A DNA stretch of 32,501 bases, from NCBI GenBank assembly GCA_947631435.1, contig CANRLM010000029.1, positions 1 through 32,501 of the forward strand, read 5' to 3'. The notes below the pieces were generated by a model. That model had not been told where the DNA came from, did not search any database, and saw only the letters and a list, made by a program, of their open reading frames with translations. Shown piece after piece: positions 24,420 through 32,359 of the stretch; the stretch's first letter is position 1, and each line of letters starts with the position of its first letter. The translations under genes were made by a program, and so were the position numbers. This DNA comes from an uncultured Akkermansia sp. GTDB lineage: Bacteria; Verrucomicrobiota; Verrucomicrobiia; Verrucomicrobiales; Akkermansiaceae.

Positions 24420-24454
24420 CGCACTTACGCTGACCGACAACACGGCGATTTCTC

Positions 24455-25084
24455 ATGGAGCACAGAAAACAGAGTCTCCTTTTTGAACCAGAAGACATCC
24501 CGCAGATCAAACGTGCAGATGTATTGCGCTCCCTTTTCTGTGAGCTCGCCGCTCTTGATGAACGCGACACCCTTTCTTCCCCGCCGTACGTGCCGGTACA
24601 AGTTCTGGCAGCGCATGGCGAGCTGGATAGCTGCCTTCGCCACCTCATCAAAGCAGCAGAATGCACGCACCGCTCATCGCGGCCAGCCCTGCGTGCTCTG
24701 CGCAACATAGAGAGACTACTCGACAATCTTCCAGGAAACATCATGCTTTCTCTCCACGCTACCCCACGGGAGAACTGGATCTGCTGCTACAAGGATATGG
24801 CTCGCATTCACGAATTACTAGACGGCGCCAACCTCGTGGTAGATGCCCAGGAATACGTCACCATCGTCGAGCAAATGGTGAAGCTCGTGCAGGCTGTCTC
24901 CGCAGTCTCACGCGTGCAGATCAACGCCGCATCTGCTTTTGCTCTCTGGCTCCTTCGCTCGCAGTGCCTTCCGAAACAAAAGCGGAAACGATCACGCAAA
25001 AAGAAATCCACCTCCTCTGAAAGAACTAAAAAATCACGTGTCACAACCCCGAAACAAACTTCAAGAGGCAAAAAAGGCATTTGA
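24455..25084 (+). CDS. Protein with highly basic C-terminal tail, function unknown
   Basis: A 209-residue protein that I do not recognise. Residues 1-165 are predicted to be helical with no export signal (for example ALDERDTLSSPPYVPVQVLA and EYVTIVEQMVKLVQAV). Residues about 173-209 are Lys/Arg/Ser/Thr-rich (KQKRKRSRKKK and similar), a composition suited to binding nucleic acid or acidic partners. Its last 47 bases overlap the start of the YkvA-like gene in another frame, which indicates translational coupling. Confidence 0.65.
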   Translation: MEHRKQSLLFEPEDIPQIKRADVLRSLFCELAALDERDTLSSPPYVPVQVLAAHGELDSCLRHLIKAAECTHRSSRPALRALRNIERLLDNLPGNIMLSLHATPRENWICCYKDMARIHELLDGANLVVDAQEYVTIVEQMVKLVQAVSAVSRVQINAASAFALWLLRSQCLPKQKRKRSRKKKSTSSERTKKSRVTTPKQTSRGKKGI

Positions 25085-25325
25085 CGCGACCCGGCGCGGG
25101 GAAAGCCTGTTAACTCCGCGCAATGGTTTGCTGGCTCTGCTGGCTTTACTATACGTTCTCCTGCCATTCGATTTCCTGCCGGATTGGGTGTTCCCCCTCA
25201 TCGGATGGCTCGATGATCTCGGTGTGCTCAGTCTCGTGGCGCTGTGGATTTTTTCCCATCGGGAACGGAAATTACAGGATGATCCCCCTCCGCAGAGTCC
25301 TCCACAAAACGATTCAAAGCTTTGA
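25038..25325 (+). CDS. YkvA/DUF1232 small membrane protein
   Basis: A 95-residue protein. The DUF1232 signature is plain: LLALLALLYVLLPFDFLPDWVFPLIGWLDDLGVLSLVALW, which forms two short hydrophobic helices around the conserved P-x-D-x-x-P-D and G-x-x-D-D motifs. The molecular role of the family is unknown. The GTG at 25038 is preferred because it gives a normal-length family member and couples it to the preceding gene; the open frame extends further upstream without similarity. Its 3' end overlaps the convergent J-domain gene by 98 bases, so the charged tail (HRERKLQDDPPPQS onward) and the end of that gene share DNA. Confidence 0.8.
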   Translation: MSQPRNKLQEAKKAFDATRRGESLLTPRNGLLALLALLYVLLPFDFLPDWVFPLIGWLDDLGVLSLVALWIFSHRERKLQDDPPPQSPPQNDSKL

Positions 25326-26028
25326 TTAAATTCACCGCTGGTTTGTAGCCCTGTTCAGCGGATTTTTCCCACCATGTCCTCGCCGCGGTACGATCTGGGT
25401 TCATGCTCAGTGCTGCGATACCTGTGTTGAGCAAGTTCCCATAACGAAACTGCGCCGCTGCATCACCTCCTTCTGCTGCTGTACGTACCCGCAGAAGATG
25501 CTGCTCCAGCACGCGCTTCTGCTCTTCTGGCGGCAAGGGAGAATCCCCCGGAGGCAACCTGTTTGTTGACGCCGGGGTCACATCCCTCACCACCCGTTTC
25601 ATCGTCCCGACCATCACTGGCACGATGATGATAAGCCCCAACACACACACTCCAAAATATTGCCACATCCCTATACGCGCCCCGTGACGCAGAAGAGGCT
25701 GTCGCGAGTGGTAGCGACCGCGTGTATGCTTCCTTTCCCTCCCATGGCGGGCGGAGATACGAGAACGACGTTGCGGCATTTCCGCAAGCTCCGGGAGTGC
25801 TCTGTAGCGGTTATGTCGCTCAAGCCAACCATCGTAATCTGCCCGCAAATCAGCGTTACCAAGCGTGTGCCATGCTTCGCACACGAATTTGAAACGTTCC
25901 TCCGCAGCGGCGTTTCCTTCGTTGTGATCAGGATGCAACTGCATAGCTAAACGCCGGTACGCAGCACGAATCTCCCGCTCACTCGCACCTTTTTCAACAT
26001 CAAGCAACTCGTAATAATCCTCTCGCAT
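25228..26028 (-). CDS. Membrane-anchored J-domain protein with C-terminal Sel1-like repeat
   Basis: A 266-residue protein. Residues 4-70 are a J domain with the essential HPD at 32-34 (YRRLAMQLHPDHN) and the helix IV region ADYDGWLE, so it can stimulate an Hsp70 ATPase. A basic linker leads to one transmembrane helix at about 121-142 (MWQYFGVCVLGLIIIVPVMV). Beyond it, GDAAAQFRYGNLLNTG with RTAARTWWEKSAEQGYKPAVNLI is a Sel1-like pair of helices. It lacks the Gly/Phe and zinc regions of DnaJ. It follows the epimerase gene by 19 bases. A chaperone-recruiting role at the membrane is inference. Confidence 0.85.
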   Translation of the reverse strand: MREDYYELLDVEKGASEREIRAAYRRLAMQLHPDHNEGNAAAEERFKFVCEAWHTLGNADLRADYDGWLERHNRYRALPELAEMPQRRSRISARHGRERKHTRGRYHSRQPLLRHGARIGMWQYFGVCVLGLIIIVPVMVGTMKRVVRDVTPASTNRLPPGDSPLPPEEQKRVLEQHLLRVRTAAEGGDAAAQFRYGNLLNTGIAALSMNPDRTAARTWWEKSAEQGYKPAVNLIKALNRFVEDSAEGDHPVISVPDGKKSTAPRD

Positions 26029-26047
26029 GGTCGTCAGAATGGCTTAA

Positions 26048-26890
26048 TCAGAGAGGTGAAGCATACTCGTTCTCAAAGAGGTAGACCTCAGTGAAGTGCT
26101 CCATACTCATTCTCGGAAACCATCCAGTATCCCGCATTTTTTTCGCACTAACGCGGTGATTCTTCAGCCCACGCCGCACACTACCCGGAGAGATTTCCAA
26201 CGCCGCCGGAATTTTGCTGACCTTCTCCAGCATCGCATACATCTCACGTTTCGTAGCGCTTTCGCCGCACACATTCCGAATGCTCCCTCCCGGTAATTCA
26301 GGATCCGCCAGAAGGAAGAGTGCCCGTGCCGCATCCCCCACATACACGTAATTAAGCATCCTCTCCTCCCCCCCGCTCAACCGAGGCTCTCCTCTCACGT
26401 GTCGCCGCACCAACTCGCAACGCCCAAACCCATACAGCGCCGCCAGGCGCGCCACGATACCACCGGTCGATGTCACCAAACGTTCCGTATCCAAAAGGAT
26501 GAAACTCTTCTCATCCTCCGCCTCGCAGGGTGTTTCCTCCGTTACTTCTCCCCCTCCGGTGTCAGGATAGAGTCCGGTGGTGGAGCAAAAAATGACACGC
26601 GCCTTCGGTTGCGCATGCAGCAGGGCTTCCGTTGTGTCCTGGTACGCCCGACGATAATCCGTCGCAGTTCCTCCGCGTGTGGAAACACACACGTAAATAA
26701 CCTCCGGTGCCGGTAAAATGGCAGCGGCTTCCGCCAACGTATCGTGCTCCGCTGCATCCCCTCGCACCCTCGCCTCCACCCGCTTGTCAATTGTCAATAC
26801 GCGCCCACCCCCCATACGCCAGACCCGCGCCAGCTCCGTCCCCAGCAGCCCTGCCCCCACCACCCACACAGTGGACACGTCACGCCTCAT
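26048..26890 (-). CDS. NAD(P)-dependent SDR epimerase/dehydratase, YeeZ-like
   Basis: A 280-residue protein of the extended short-chain dehydrogenase group. The N-terminal dinucleotide site is VWVVGAGLLGTELARVW (about 8-24), followed by VIYVCVSTRGG, VIFCSTTGLYPDTGG and LNYVYVGDAARAL. The first motif is GxGxxG, as in YeeZ-type proteins. The Y-x-x-x-K pair is not obvious, so catalysis may differ or be absent. I start it at ATG 26890, which overlaps the end of ispD by 11 bases; a longer frame opens upstream but has no similarity. Substrate unknown. Position in the yqeY-ispD run implies cotranscription only. Confidence 0.8.
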   Translation of the reverse strand: MRRDVSTVWVVGAGLLGTELARVWRMGGGRVLTIDKRVEARVRGDAAEHDTLAEAAAILPAPEVIYVCVSTRGGTATDYRRAYQDTTEALLHAQPKARVIFCSTTGLYPDTGGGEVTEETPCEAEDEKSFILLDTERLVTSTGGIVARLAALYGFGRCELVRRHVRGEPRLSGGEERMLNYVYVGDAARALFLLADPELPGGSIRNVCGESATKREMYAMLEKVSKIPAALEISPGSVRRGLKNHRVSAKKMRDTGWFPRMSMEHFTEVYLFENEYASPL

Positions 26891-27569
26891 GCAGCACCCC
26901 CTCTCTGCTGCGCAAAATAATCTCAGCCCTATCACAATCCCTCGGGAATGTGATCTTCATATTCTCACCCACCTGCACCAGTTGCACCTGCATCCCAACC
27001 AGCTGCACTGCAGAAACCTCATCCGTAAGCAACACACCGCGCTTTTCCGCCACCTCGTATGCCTCTCGCAAGAGCTGAGTCCGGAAGATTTGCGGTGTCT
27101 CCATACCCCAGAGCCCCGAACGATCTATATGATCCGGCAAAGTACAGCCCTCAGCATCAGCCCTCTTGAGTGTATCCACCACCGGGTGCGCGCAACTTGC
27201 CGCCCCACTCCGCTGCGCCGCCTCAAGGCATTTCAAGATTCCTGCCGCCGTAATGAGCGGTCGCGCCGCATCGTGCACCGCTACCCATTCTACCCCTTCC
27301 GGCAGCGCCGCCAGACCCGCACGCACAGAATCCTGCCGCTCCGCTCCACCTTCCACCCGAATCAACTGTACTCCTCCCGCGTATTCCTGTGGTCGTAGCT
27401 CCTCCCACCTCTCCACCGGGCACACGAGGACGATATGCCCCACACCAGCTTCGGCAAAAGCCCGAACACTGTGGCAGAGCACAGGATCACCCCCCAATGG
27501 CGCCGCCAATTTATCAAAGCCCGCGCGCCGCGCCTTCCCCGCTGCCACGATGATGGCGGCCCATTTCAT
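26880..27569 (-). CDS. ispD: 2-C-methyl-D-erythritol 4-phosphate cytidylyltransferase
   Basis: A 229-residue cytosolic enzyme of the MEP isoprenoid pathway that joins CTP and methylerythritol 4-phosphate to give CDP-methylerythritol. The N-terminal nucleotide-binding motif is IIVAAGKARRAGFDK (about 6-20), slightly unlike the usual AAGxGxRMG. Family motifs VEGGAERQDSVRAGL, WVAVHDAARPL, HPVVDTLKRAD and ETPQIFR follow. Length is normal. ATG 27569 lies just after the yqeY stop; a TTG six bases upstream overlapping that stop is an alternative. The next pathway enzyme, ispF, is not in the window. Confidence 0.93.
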   Translation of the reverse strand: MKWAAIIVAAGKARRAGFDKLAAPLGGDPVLCHSVRAFAEAGVGHIVLVCPVERWEELRPQEYAGGVQLIRVEGGAERQDSVRAGLAALPEGVEWVAVHDAARPLITAAGILKCLEAAQRSGAASCAHPVVDTLKRADAEGCTLPDHIDRSGLWGMETPQIFRTQLLREAYEVAEKRGVLLTDEVSAVQLVGMQVQLVQVGENMKITFPRDCDRAEIILRSREGVLHEA

Positions 27570-27571
27570 GC

Positions 27572-28027
27572 TCAACTCAGGCGGCGACTCACCAGTGTAG
27601 AAAGCAGCTTCCCCTGCGCACGTCCTTCCGTGCGCTGTTGCAGCTCCTTCATCACGCGCCCCATGTCCTTCTTCGTGGTAGCACCCAACTCGGCAATTAC
27701 CGTCTCCACAAGCGTCTCCACCTCTGTTTCGCTCATCTCTGCCGGCAGCAGCTTCGCCAGCACTTCAGCCTGGGCTCTTTCTGCCTCAGCTAACTCCGCG
27801 CGCCCGGCTTTTTCATAAATCTCTCGCGCTTCCTCCCTCTGCTTGATCAGTTTGCGCACCACACTGAGAGCCTCCGCCTCCGGCAACTCTTCATGCACGT
27901 TACCCTTCGCCACTTGCGCATTCTGCAACGCCGCCTTCAGCCCTCGAAAGGCATCCATCGCCGCTGTATCCCGCCCGAGCATTGCTGCCTTCAGGCCTGC
28001 CGTGATTTTCTCATAGGTTGAACTCAT
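27572..28027 (-). CDS. yqeY: GatB/YqeY domain protein
   Basis: A 151-residue protein matching the usual YqeY length. Motifs include LKAAMLGRDTAAMDAFRGLKAAL, EALSVVRKLIKQREEA, LAKLLPAEMSETEVETLV and GATTKKDMGRVMKEL. It resembles the tRNA-binding tail of GatB (amidotransferase subunit), but the role of free-standing YqeY is not settled. Longer starts at 28036 and 28078 exist. I prefer ATG 28027 because it gives the normal family length, and because a -10 box (28040-28035) covers the ATG at 28036 and would start transcription at about 28027. It is first in the minus-strand run yqeY-ispD-epimerase-J-domain protein. Confidence 0.9.
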   Translation of the reverse strand: MSSTYEKITAGLKAAMLGRDTAAMDAFRGLKAALQNAQVAKGNVHEELPEAEALSVVRKLIKQREEAREIYEKAGRAELAEAERAQAEVLAKLLPAEMSETEVETLVETVIAELGATTKKDMGRVMKELQQRTEGRAQGKLLSTLVSRRLS

Positions 28028-28034
28028 ATTTTCC

Positions 28035-28062
28035 ATTAAACCAGTTTTTCTCTCCTGTACAA
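28035..28062 (-). promoter_or_regulatory. Promoter of the yqeY run, likely leaderless
   Basis: On the minus strand, TTGTAC at 28062-28057, a 16-base spacer and TTTAAT at 28040-28035. Seven bases separate the -10 box from ATG 28027. The -35 match is only partial, but the geometry equals that of the promoters before 139 and 14001. Confidence 0.45.
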
Positions 28063-28146
28063 GCAGGAATTGCGTCACCCGGGATCAATCATACAACGAC
28101 AAAATGTCGTATAATTGAGTCCAGCTACCCCGTGAGGACGTCAGAG

Positions 28147-28430
28147 CAAACGCATCAAAAAGAAGTGCGAAGGACGAAGTATTATGCTAGTGGGCCAAGG
28201 GCTCGGAAACTTCGAAGAGAAAGCTGAAATGGTGGACCAAAACGCAAGTGCTGATCAGCTGGAAATCTTTGTGGATATGCAGAGCCAATAATACGGCATT
28301 GCAATCAAAAAAACTTTCTAACTACTCTCCCACTGTGTTTCAAAATTCGGCTACACTACCGCTCCGCAAAAACGCGTAAAGCAATCTAGATCAACATCGT
28401 AATTCGTACTTCATTTTCACTTCGTACTCT
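28147..28430. repeat. Foldback intergenic repeat, copy R3
   Basis: Begins CAAACGCATCAAAAAGAAG and runs to about TTCGTACTCT. The GCGAAGGACGAAGTATT arm near the left is complementary in part to TAATTCGTACTTC near the right. The middle matches copy R4 closely: ACGGCATTGCAA, then CTTTCTAACTACTC, then CTGTGTTTCAAAATTCGGCT. No coding capacity is evident. It fills the gap between divergent yqeY and guaB. Confidence 0.7.
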
Positions 28431-28499
28431 ATCCACCGATGTTCCTATGGTCTGGCACGAAACAAAAGACAAAAAACTTGCGGGTGCGATGAATTAGGC

Positions 28500-28528
28500 T
28501 TGCATAGAAAACTGATGCAGGTTAGACT
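28500..28528 (+). promoter_or_regulatory. Possible guaB promoter, leaderless geometry
   Basis: TTGCAT at 28500-28505, a 17-base spacer and TAGACT at 28523-28528, five bases before ATG 28534. Both boxes are imperfect matches. Confidence 0.35.
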
Positions 28529-28533
28529 TGGTC

Positions 28534-29988
28534 ATGGCAGAAATACAACTTGGACTTACTTTTGATGACGTGCTGCTGCTGCCTTGTCTGAGCAGCATTC
28601 TCCCCGGAGAAACCGATCCGAGTTCCCATTTGTGCGAGGGAATTTCGCTTCGCCTGCCGATTCTTTCCGCACCGATGGACACTGTCACGGAAGTTGATAT
28701 GGCTATCGCTATGGCCCGTGAAGGCGGCATGGGCGTTATCCATCGTAACAACCGCATCGAAGACCAGGCAGCAATGGTTGCACGCGTAAAACGCTTTGAA
28801 AATGCGGTGATTACAAAGCCTATCACTGTGGAACGCACAATGTCCCTCAGCTGCGTGCGCAATATTATGCACGAGCACGGCTTTTCCGGATTTCCCGTGG
28901 TGAACGCCGAAGGTACGCTGGAAGGCATTATCACCGGGCGGGACATGCGTGTTTTTGATGGACACGATTTGGCTTCTCTCACTGTAGCAGACGTGATGAC
29001 GCCGCGCGAACGCCTTATCACCGGCGCACCAAACACCACGCAGGATGAAGCCCGAAAAATTCTTTACAGGAATCGCATTGAAAAACTCCCTCTCGTCGAT
29101 GACTCAGGACGTTTGGTAGGTCTCATCACCGATACGGATATCCGGAAGCGTGAAGCCTTCCAAGAATCCACAAAAGATGCGCTGGGGCGTCTGCGCTGCG
29201 GCGCTGCCGTCGGACCGGGACCAGAGTTCCTGGAGCGCGCCCAGGCCGTACTGGAGGCAGGAGCAGATGCCCTTTTCATCGATGCCGCTACGGGGCACAC
29301 TTCACGTGTGTTGCACGTGATAGCGAAACTACGCGAACTCGGCAAGCCGGTGGTGGCAGGCAATGTGGTCACTCAGGACGGCGCACGCGACCTTATTTCT
29401 GCCGGGGCAAGTGCCATCAAGGTGGGCGTAGGACCCGGAAGCATCTGTACCACACGTATCATCTCCGGCGTTGGCATGCCACAATTTACCGCGATTCAGG
29501 AGGTAGCAAAAGTGGCCAGACCAGCAGGAGTGACCGTTATAGCCGATGGTGGCATCCGGTACTCCGGAGACGCGGTAAAGGCACTGGCGGGAGGCGCGGA
29601 TCTCGTGATGCTCGGCGGTATGCTCGCAGGCTGCGAGGAGAGTCCGGGCGCCGTGGTGCACTACCAGGGGAGAAACTTTAAGACGTACCGCGGCATGGGG
29701 TCGCTGGGCGCTATGCGTGCCGGCAGCGGCGATCGCTACGGGCAAAACTCCAGTGGAAAGTTGGTTGCTGAAGGCGTGGAAGCGCGCGTACCGTACAAAG
29801 GTATGCTGGCAGATGTGATTTTCCAACTCGTAGGAGGGCTGCGCTCTGGCATGGGTTACCTTGGCGCAAAAAATCTGACCGAACTGCGCGATCATGCCCG
29901 CTTCGTACAAATTACTGCCGGGGGCCTTCAGGAAAGCCACCCTCACGATGTGACCATCACTCAGGATCCCGGCAATTATTCACGCTAA
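28534..29988 (+). CDS. guaB: Inosine-5'-monophosphate dehydrogenase
   Basis: A 484-residue cytosolic enzyme that oxidises IMP to XMP with NAD, the committed step to guanine nucleotides. It starts with the [10 protein letters not shown] motif, followed by a tandem CBS regulatory pair (about 90-205, including [12 protein letters not shown] and [20 protein letters not shown]), and then the barrel with [11 protein letters not shown] holding the catalytic Cys305, [12 protein letters not shown] and [13 protein letters not shown], and the flap [10 protein letters not shown]. The last part has [16 protein letters not shown] sequence. All key residues are present. ATG 28534 is the family start. A GH16 gene follows 15 bases downstream and may share the transcript. 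Confidence 0.97.
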   Translation: MAEIQLGLTFDDVLLLPCLSSILPGETDPSSHLCEGISLRLPILSAPMDTVTEVDMAIAMAREGGMGVIHRNNRIEDQAAMVARVKRFENAVITKPITVERTMSLSCVRNIMHEHGFSGFPVVNAEGTLEGIITGRDMRVFDGHDLASLTVADVMTPRERLITGAPNTTQDEARKILYRNRIEKLPLVDDSGRLVGLITDTDIRKREAFQESTKDALGRLRCGAAVGPGPEFLERAQAVLEAGADALFIDAATGHTSRVLHVIAKLRELGKPVVAGNVVTQDGARDLISAGASAIKVGVGPGSICTTRIISGVGMPQFTAIQEVAKVARPAGVTVIADGGIRYSGDAVKALAGGADLVMLGGMLAGCEESPGAVVHYQGRNFKTYRGMGSLGAMRAGSGDRYGQNSSGKLVAEGVEARVPYKGMLADVIFQLVGGLRSGMGYLGAKNLTELRDHARFVQITAGGLQESHPHDVTITQDPGNYSR

Positions 29989-30003
29989 AACCAACCAACA
30001 ACC

Positions 30004-30885
30004 ATGAGAGTGTTTCAGCGACTGTTCGCCGCTATGCTCGTTTCGGGTTGCTGCCTCCTCCGGGTTCAAGCCGCGCCGAGCAAGCCTCCGGAAAAACTTC
30101 CAGGCGGATGGGTGCTGGATTGGTATGATGAGTTTAATGGAACAAAACTCGACAAGAAGAAGTGGGCGTATGAGCTCGGTGTCATCCGTAACCACGGCGC
30201 TTCCCAATCCTACACCGAAAGCTGCGTGAAGATAAAAAACGGCAAACTTCACCTTATCTCCAGGGCTCAAAAGACACCTAACCCCAATTATAATCCAGAT
30301 AGCCAGCAGTGGACCGCCAGGATCAAGGAACAGCCCTATGCCAGCGGCTCTGTCACCACCCGCGGGATCAAAGAATTTTCAGCGCCCGGACGCCTTGAAT
30401 TCCGTGCAAAAATCCCAAGAGCCAAAGGGGTCTGGCCTGCCATCTGGACCATGCACGTGAACGATTACCAATGGCCGGCCAACGGTGAAATCGACATCTT
30501 GGAACACATATCCCAGGAGCCCAATCGCGTCTATAGCATCTTCCGCTGGGCAAAACCGGATATGAAACATGAGCAAAAGGTCGTCCGCATAACCACCATT
30601 CCCAATTACAGCAAGAATTTTCACACCTACGTGCTGGAATGGGATGACGAAGACATGCGCATTTTCATTGATGATAAAGAAGTCGGAACCGTCAAAATTG
30701 AAGAGGCCACCTACGCGAACGGCGACAACCCCCTCCGCACGCCCTGCTTTATCATCATGAATACCGCCATTGGGGGCCCCGGGACATGGCCGGAAAAACC
30801 AGATGATAGCGATTATCCAGTGAGCTTTGTGATTGACTACGTGCGCTATTACACTAGAAAAGGTGTGAAGGAAAAAAGAAAATAA
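30004..30885 (+). CDS. Secreted GH16 family glycoside hydrolase
   Basis: A 293-residue retaining beta-glycanase with a jelly-roll fold. A signal peptide covers about residues 1-23 (LFAAMLVSGCCLLRVQA). The mature enzyme has WYDEFNGTKLDKKKW, YTESCVKIKNGKLHLIS, GRLEFRAKIPRAKGVWPAIW and the catalytic motif EIDILEH with Glu162 (nucleophile), Asp164 and Glu167 (acid/base), then FHTYVLEWDDEDMRIFIDD and VIDYVRYY at the C terminus. The architecture is that of laminarinase-like members. Some Akkermansia GH16 enzymes cut mucin O-glycans internally, so substrate (beta-1,3-glucan or host glycan) cannot be told from sequence alone. It lies 15 bases after guaB, an unrelated partner. Confidence 0.93.
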   Translation: MRVFQRLFAAMLVSGCCLLRVQAAPSKPPEKLPGGWVLDWYDEFNGTKLDKKKWAYELGVIRNHGASQSYTESCVKIKNGKLHLISRAQKTPNPNYNPDSQQWTARIKEQPYASGSVTTRGIKEFSAPGRLEFRAKIPRAKGVWPAIWTMHVNDYQWPANGEIDILEHISQEPNRVYSIFRWAKPDMKHEQKVVRITTIPNYSKNFHTYVLEWDDEDMRIFIDDKEVGTVKIEEATYANGDNPLRTPCFIIMNTAIGGPGTWPEKPDDSDYPVSFVIDYVRYYTRKGVKEKRK

Positions 30886-30909
30886 CCGTCACATCACGCG
30901 TAGCCTCAT

Positions 30910-30918
30910 CCCCCCCCC
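30910..30918 (+). repeat. C9 homopolymer before repeat R4
   Basis: Nine C between the GH16 stop and the left edge of repeat R4. No frame or promoter depends on it as far as I can see. Confidence 0.7.
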
Positions 30919-30922
30919 AGAG

Positions 30923-31230
30923 CAAACACATCAAAAGGAAGTACGAAGTGTTGAGTTAGTGAGCCAAAGGCTCGGGAACTGCGAAGCAACAGCTGAGGTG
31001 GTGGGGAGAAGTATAGGCGAATTCTAGCTAGAAAGCTTTGTAGGAGGCTAAACCAATAACACGGCATTGCAACCGAAAAGCCTTTCTAACTACTCACCCT
31101 CTGTGTTTCAAAATTCGGCTTCGCTCCTCACTCGCCCTTTCTAGCCACCCCTCCGCTACGCCCCAAAATTCGGCCTCGCTAAAGCTCCGCAATCCCGCGC
31201 GCAAGCGCGCCAGCTCAACACTTCGTACTC
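30923..31230. repeat. Foldback intergenic repeat, copy R4
   Basis: About 308 bp. The left edge is CAAACACATCAAAAGGAAG. The 16-base arm AGTACGAAGTGTTGAG at 30940-30955 is the exact reverse complement of 31214-31229. The middle is closely related to copy R3 and contains AAAATTCGGCTTCGCT twice in variant form (about 31112 and 31163). No coding capacity. Confidence 0.75.
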
Positions 31231-31330
31231 GGTTAATTTGAAATGTTAAAATGCGGGGAACTGCGGTAGAATAACCGCAGTTGCGGAAGGAGGGACAGAG
31301 GCATTCTGGAACCTCTATCCCCGGTACATC

Positions 31331-31358
31331 GGCAAACGCGTTAGGAAATGCGTTTGCC
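31331..31358. repeat. Palindrome GGCAAACGC-N10-GCGTTTGCC
   Basis: A perfect 9-bp stem (31331-31339 with 31350-31358) around GTTAGGAAAT. The same sequence in reverse orientation forms the right edge of repeat R1 at 19292-19316. It lies between repeat R4 and the lipoprotein promoter, and may be the outer edge of R4 or a separate solo end. Confidence 0.65.
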
Positions 31359-31410
31359 ATAGTGAACGTTCTTTTTCCGAGAAAAAAAAGAAATCTCTCA
31401 AAGTTTTTGC

Positions 31411-31440
31411 TTGTCATCGACCATGGCATGCGGGTAGAAT
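31411..31440 (+). promoter_or_regulatory. Probable promoter of the lipoprotein gene
   Basis: TTGTCA at 31411-31416, an 18-base spacer and TAGAAT at 31435-31440. Predicted transcription start is near 31447, giving a leader of about 11 bases before ATG 31458. The -35 box and spacing equal those at plsY. Confidence 0.45.
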
Positions 31441-31457
31441 GGAAAAGTAGCGTCAGT

Positions 31458-32300
31458 ATGAACTCTCTCTCTCTTTCCTTCTCTCGATTGGTAGCTCTCG
31501 CTTGTGCGGCAGCCTTCCTCAGCGCTTGCCAAAGCGGTGATCTCGCACCTCAGCGGGCAGTCAGACGCCTCGCACAGAGCCCGTCCGTGACTGTCTTTAG
31601 CCATAATGACATGAATTCTCCGCGGTTCCGCGACTGCTATGAAGCGGGTCCTCTGCCTGAGCGTGCTCAGCGTGCCCTGGTTGAGTGGTTGCGTACTTCT
31701 ACCGTGAAAGAGATGTCCTACGTGTACCCACAGTACTTCATCACCACTCTCAATGCCCGCGGAGGCAACGAGGTGGCATGGGCTCTCTGCTCAGACGGTC
31801 AGGGCAACCTCGTGGGTGTACTCGTTCCCGGCAACAAGCGTGTGCCGGCGTGGGATCTGCCCACCATCGGCAGCTACCGTGTGCTGGTTTGTAATACCCC
31901 GGAAAAGAAGGCGCTCGGCGACGCCATCATGGAATCTCTTGCCGATGCCGGTTATGACAAGATGCGCATTGACACGCGCAAAGCTGCCGGCATCACCGAT
32001 AAACGCTACCTCCTCTCCAAGCCTCTTAATGAAGCAGAAGAAGCTTTGCTGAAGGCCGAAAAGGAGGCACGGGAGAAGGCCGCCAAAGAAGATGCTGAGA
32101 AAAAGGCCCAGACTGCCGAGAAGGCTTCAGACGAGAAATCTTCAGATGAGGATGAGGAGGAGGGCGACATTTCCTCCGACGATTCCGAGGATGAAGCCTC
32201 CTCCGATGACTCCGGTGGTAGCGATGATTCCGAGGATTCCGGAGAGGATACTTCCTCTGATGAAGAGGGCGGAGACCTTGATCTCGACGAGAATTTGTAA
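31458..32300 (+). CDS. Lipoprotein with acidic Ser/Asp/Glu-rich tail, function unknown
   Basis: A 280-residue protein. The signal peptide ends in a lipobox LSAC with Cys24, so it should be lipidated and attached to a membrane. Residues about 25-185 form a folded region (VTVFSHNDMNSPRFRDCYEAG, EVAWALCSDGQGNLVGVLVPG, GSYRVLVCNTPEKKALGDAIMES). A Lys/Glu/Ala-rich helical stretch follows, then about 70 residues made almost only of Asp, Glu, Ser and Gly (SSDDSEDEASSDDSGGSDDS and similar). I start it at ATG 31458, which gives a proper lipoprotein signal and sits just after a promoter; the longer upstream frame does not. I do not recognise the folded domain. Confidence 0.75.
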   Translation: MNSLSLSFSRLVALACAAAFLSACQSGDLAPQRAVRRLAQSPSVTVFSHNDMNSPRFRDCYEAGPLPERAQRALVEWLRTSTVKEMSYVYPQYFITTLNARGGNEVAWALCSDGQGNLVGVLVPGNKRVPAWDLPTIGSYRVLVCNTPEKKALGDAIMESLADAGYDKMRIDTRKAAGITDKRYLLSKPLNEAEEALLKAEKEAREKAAKEDAEKKAQTAEKASDEKSSDEDEEEGDISSDDSEDEASSDDSGGSDDSEDSGEDTSSDEEGGDLDLDENL

Positions 32301-32359
32301 ATCCTTCTCTACCCTCTGCCGAGGGGAACGTGGTTGGGCGGAACCTTCGGGACGACCGC

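Noticed and set aside
28093..28115. ACGACA-AAA-TGTCGT palindrome followed by TATAAT between yqeY and repeat R3
   Set aside because: There is no matching -35 box and no gene in the right place downstream; a promoter or operator call is not supported.
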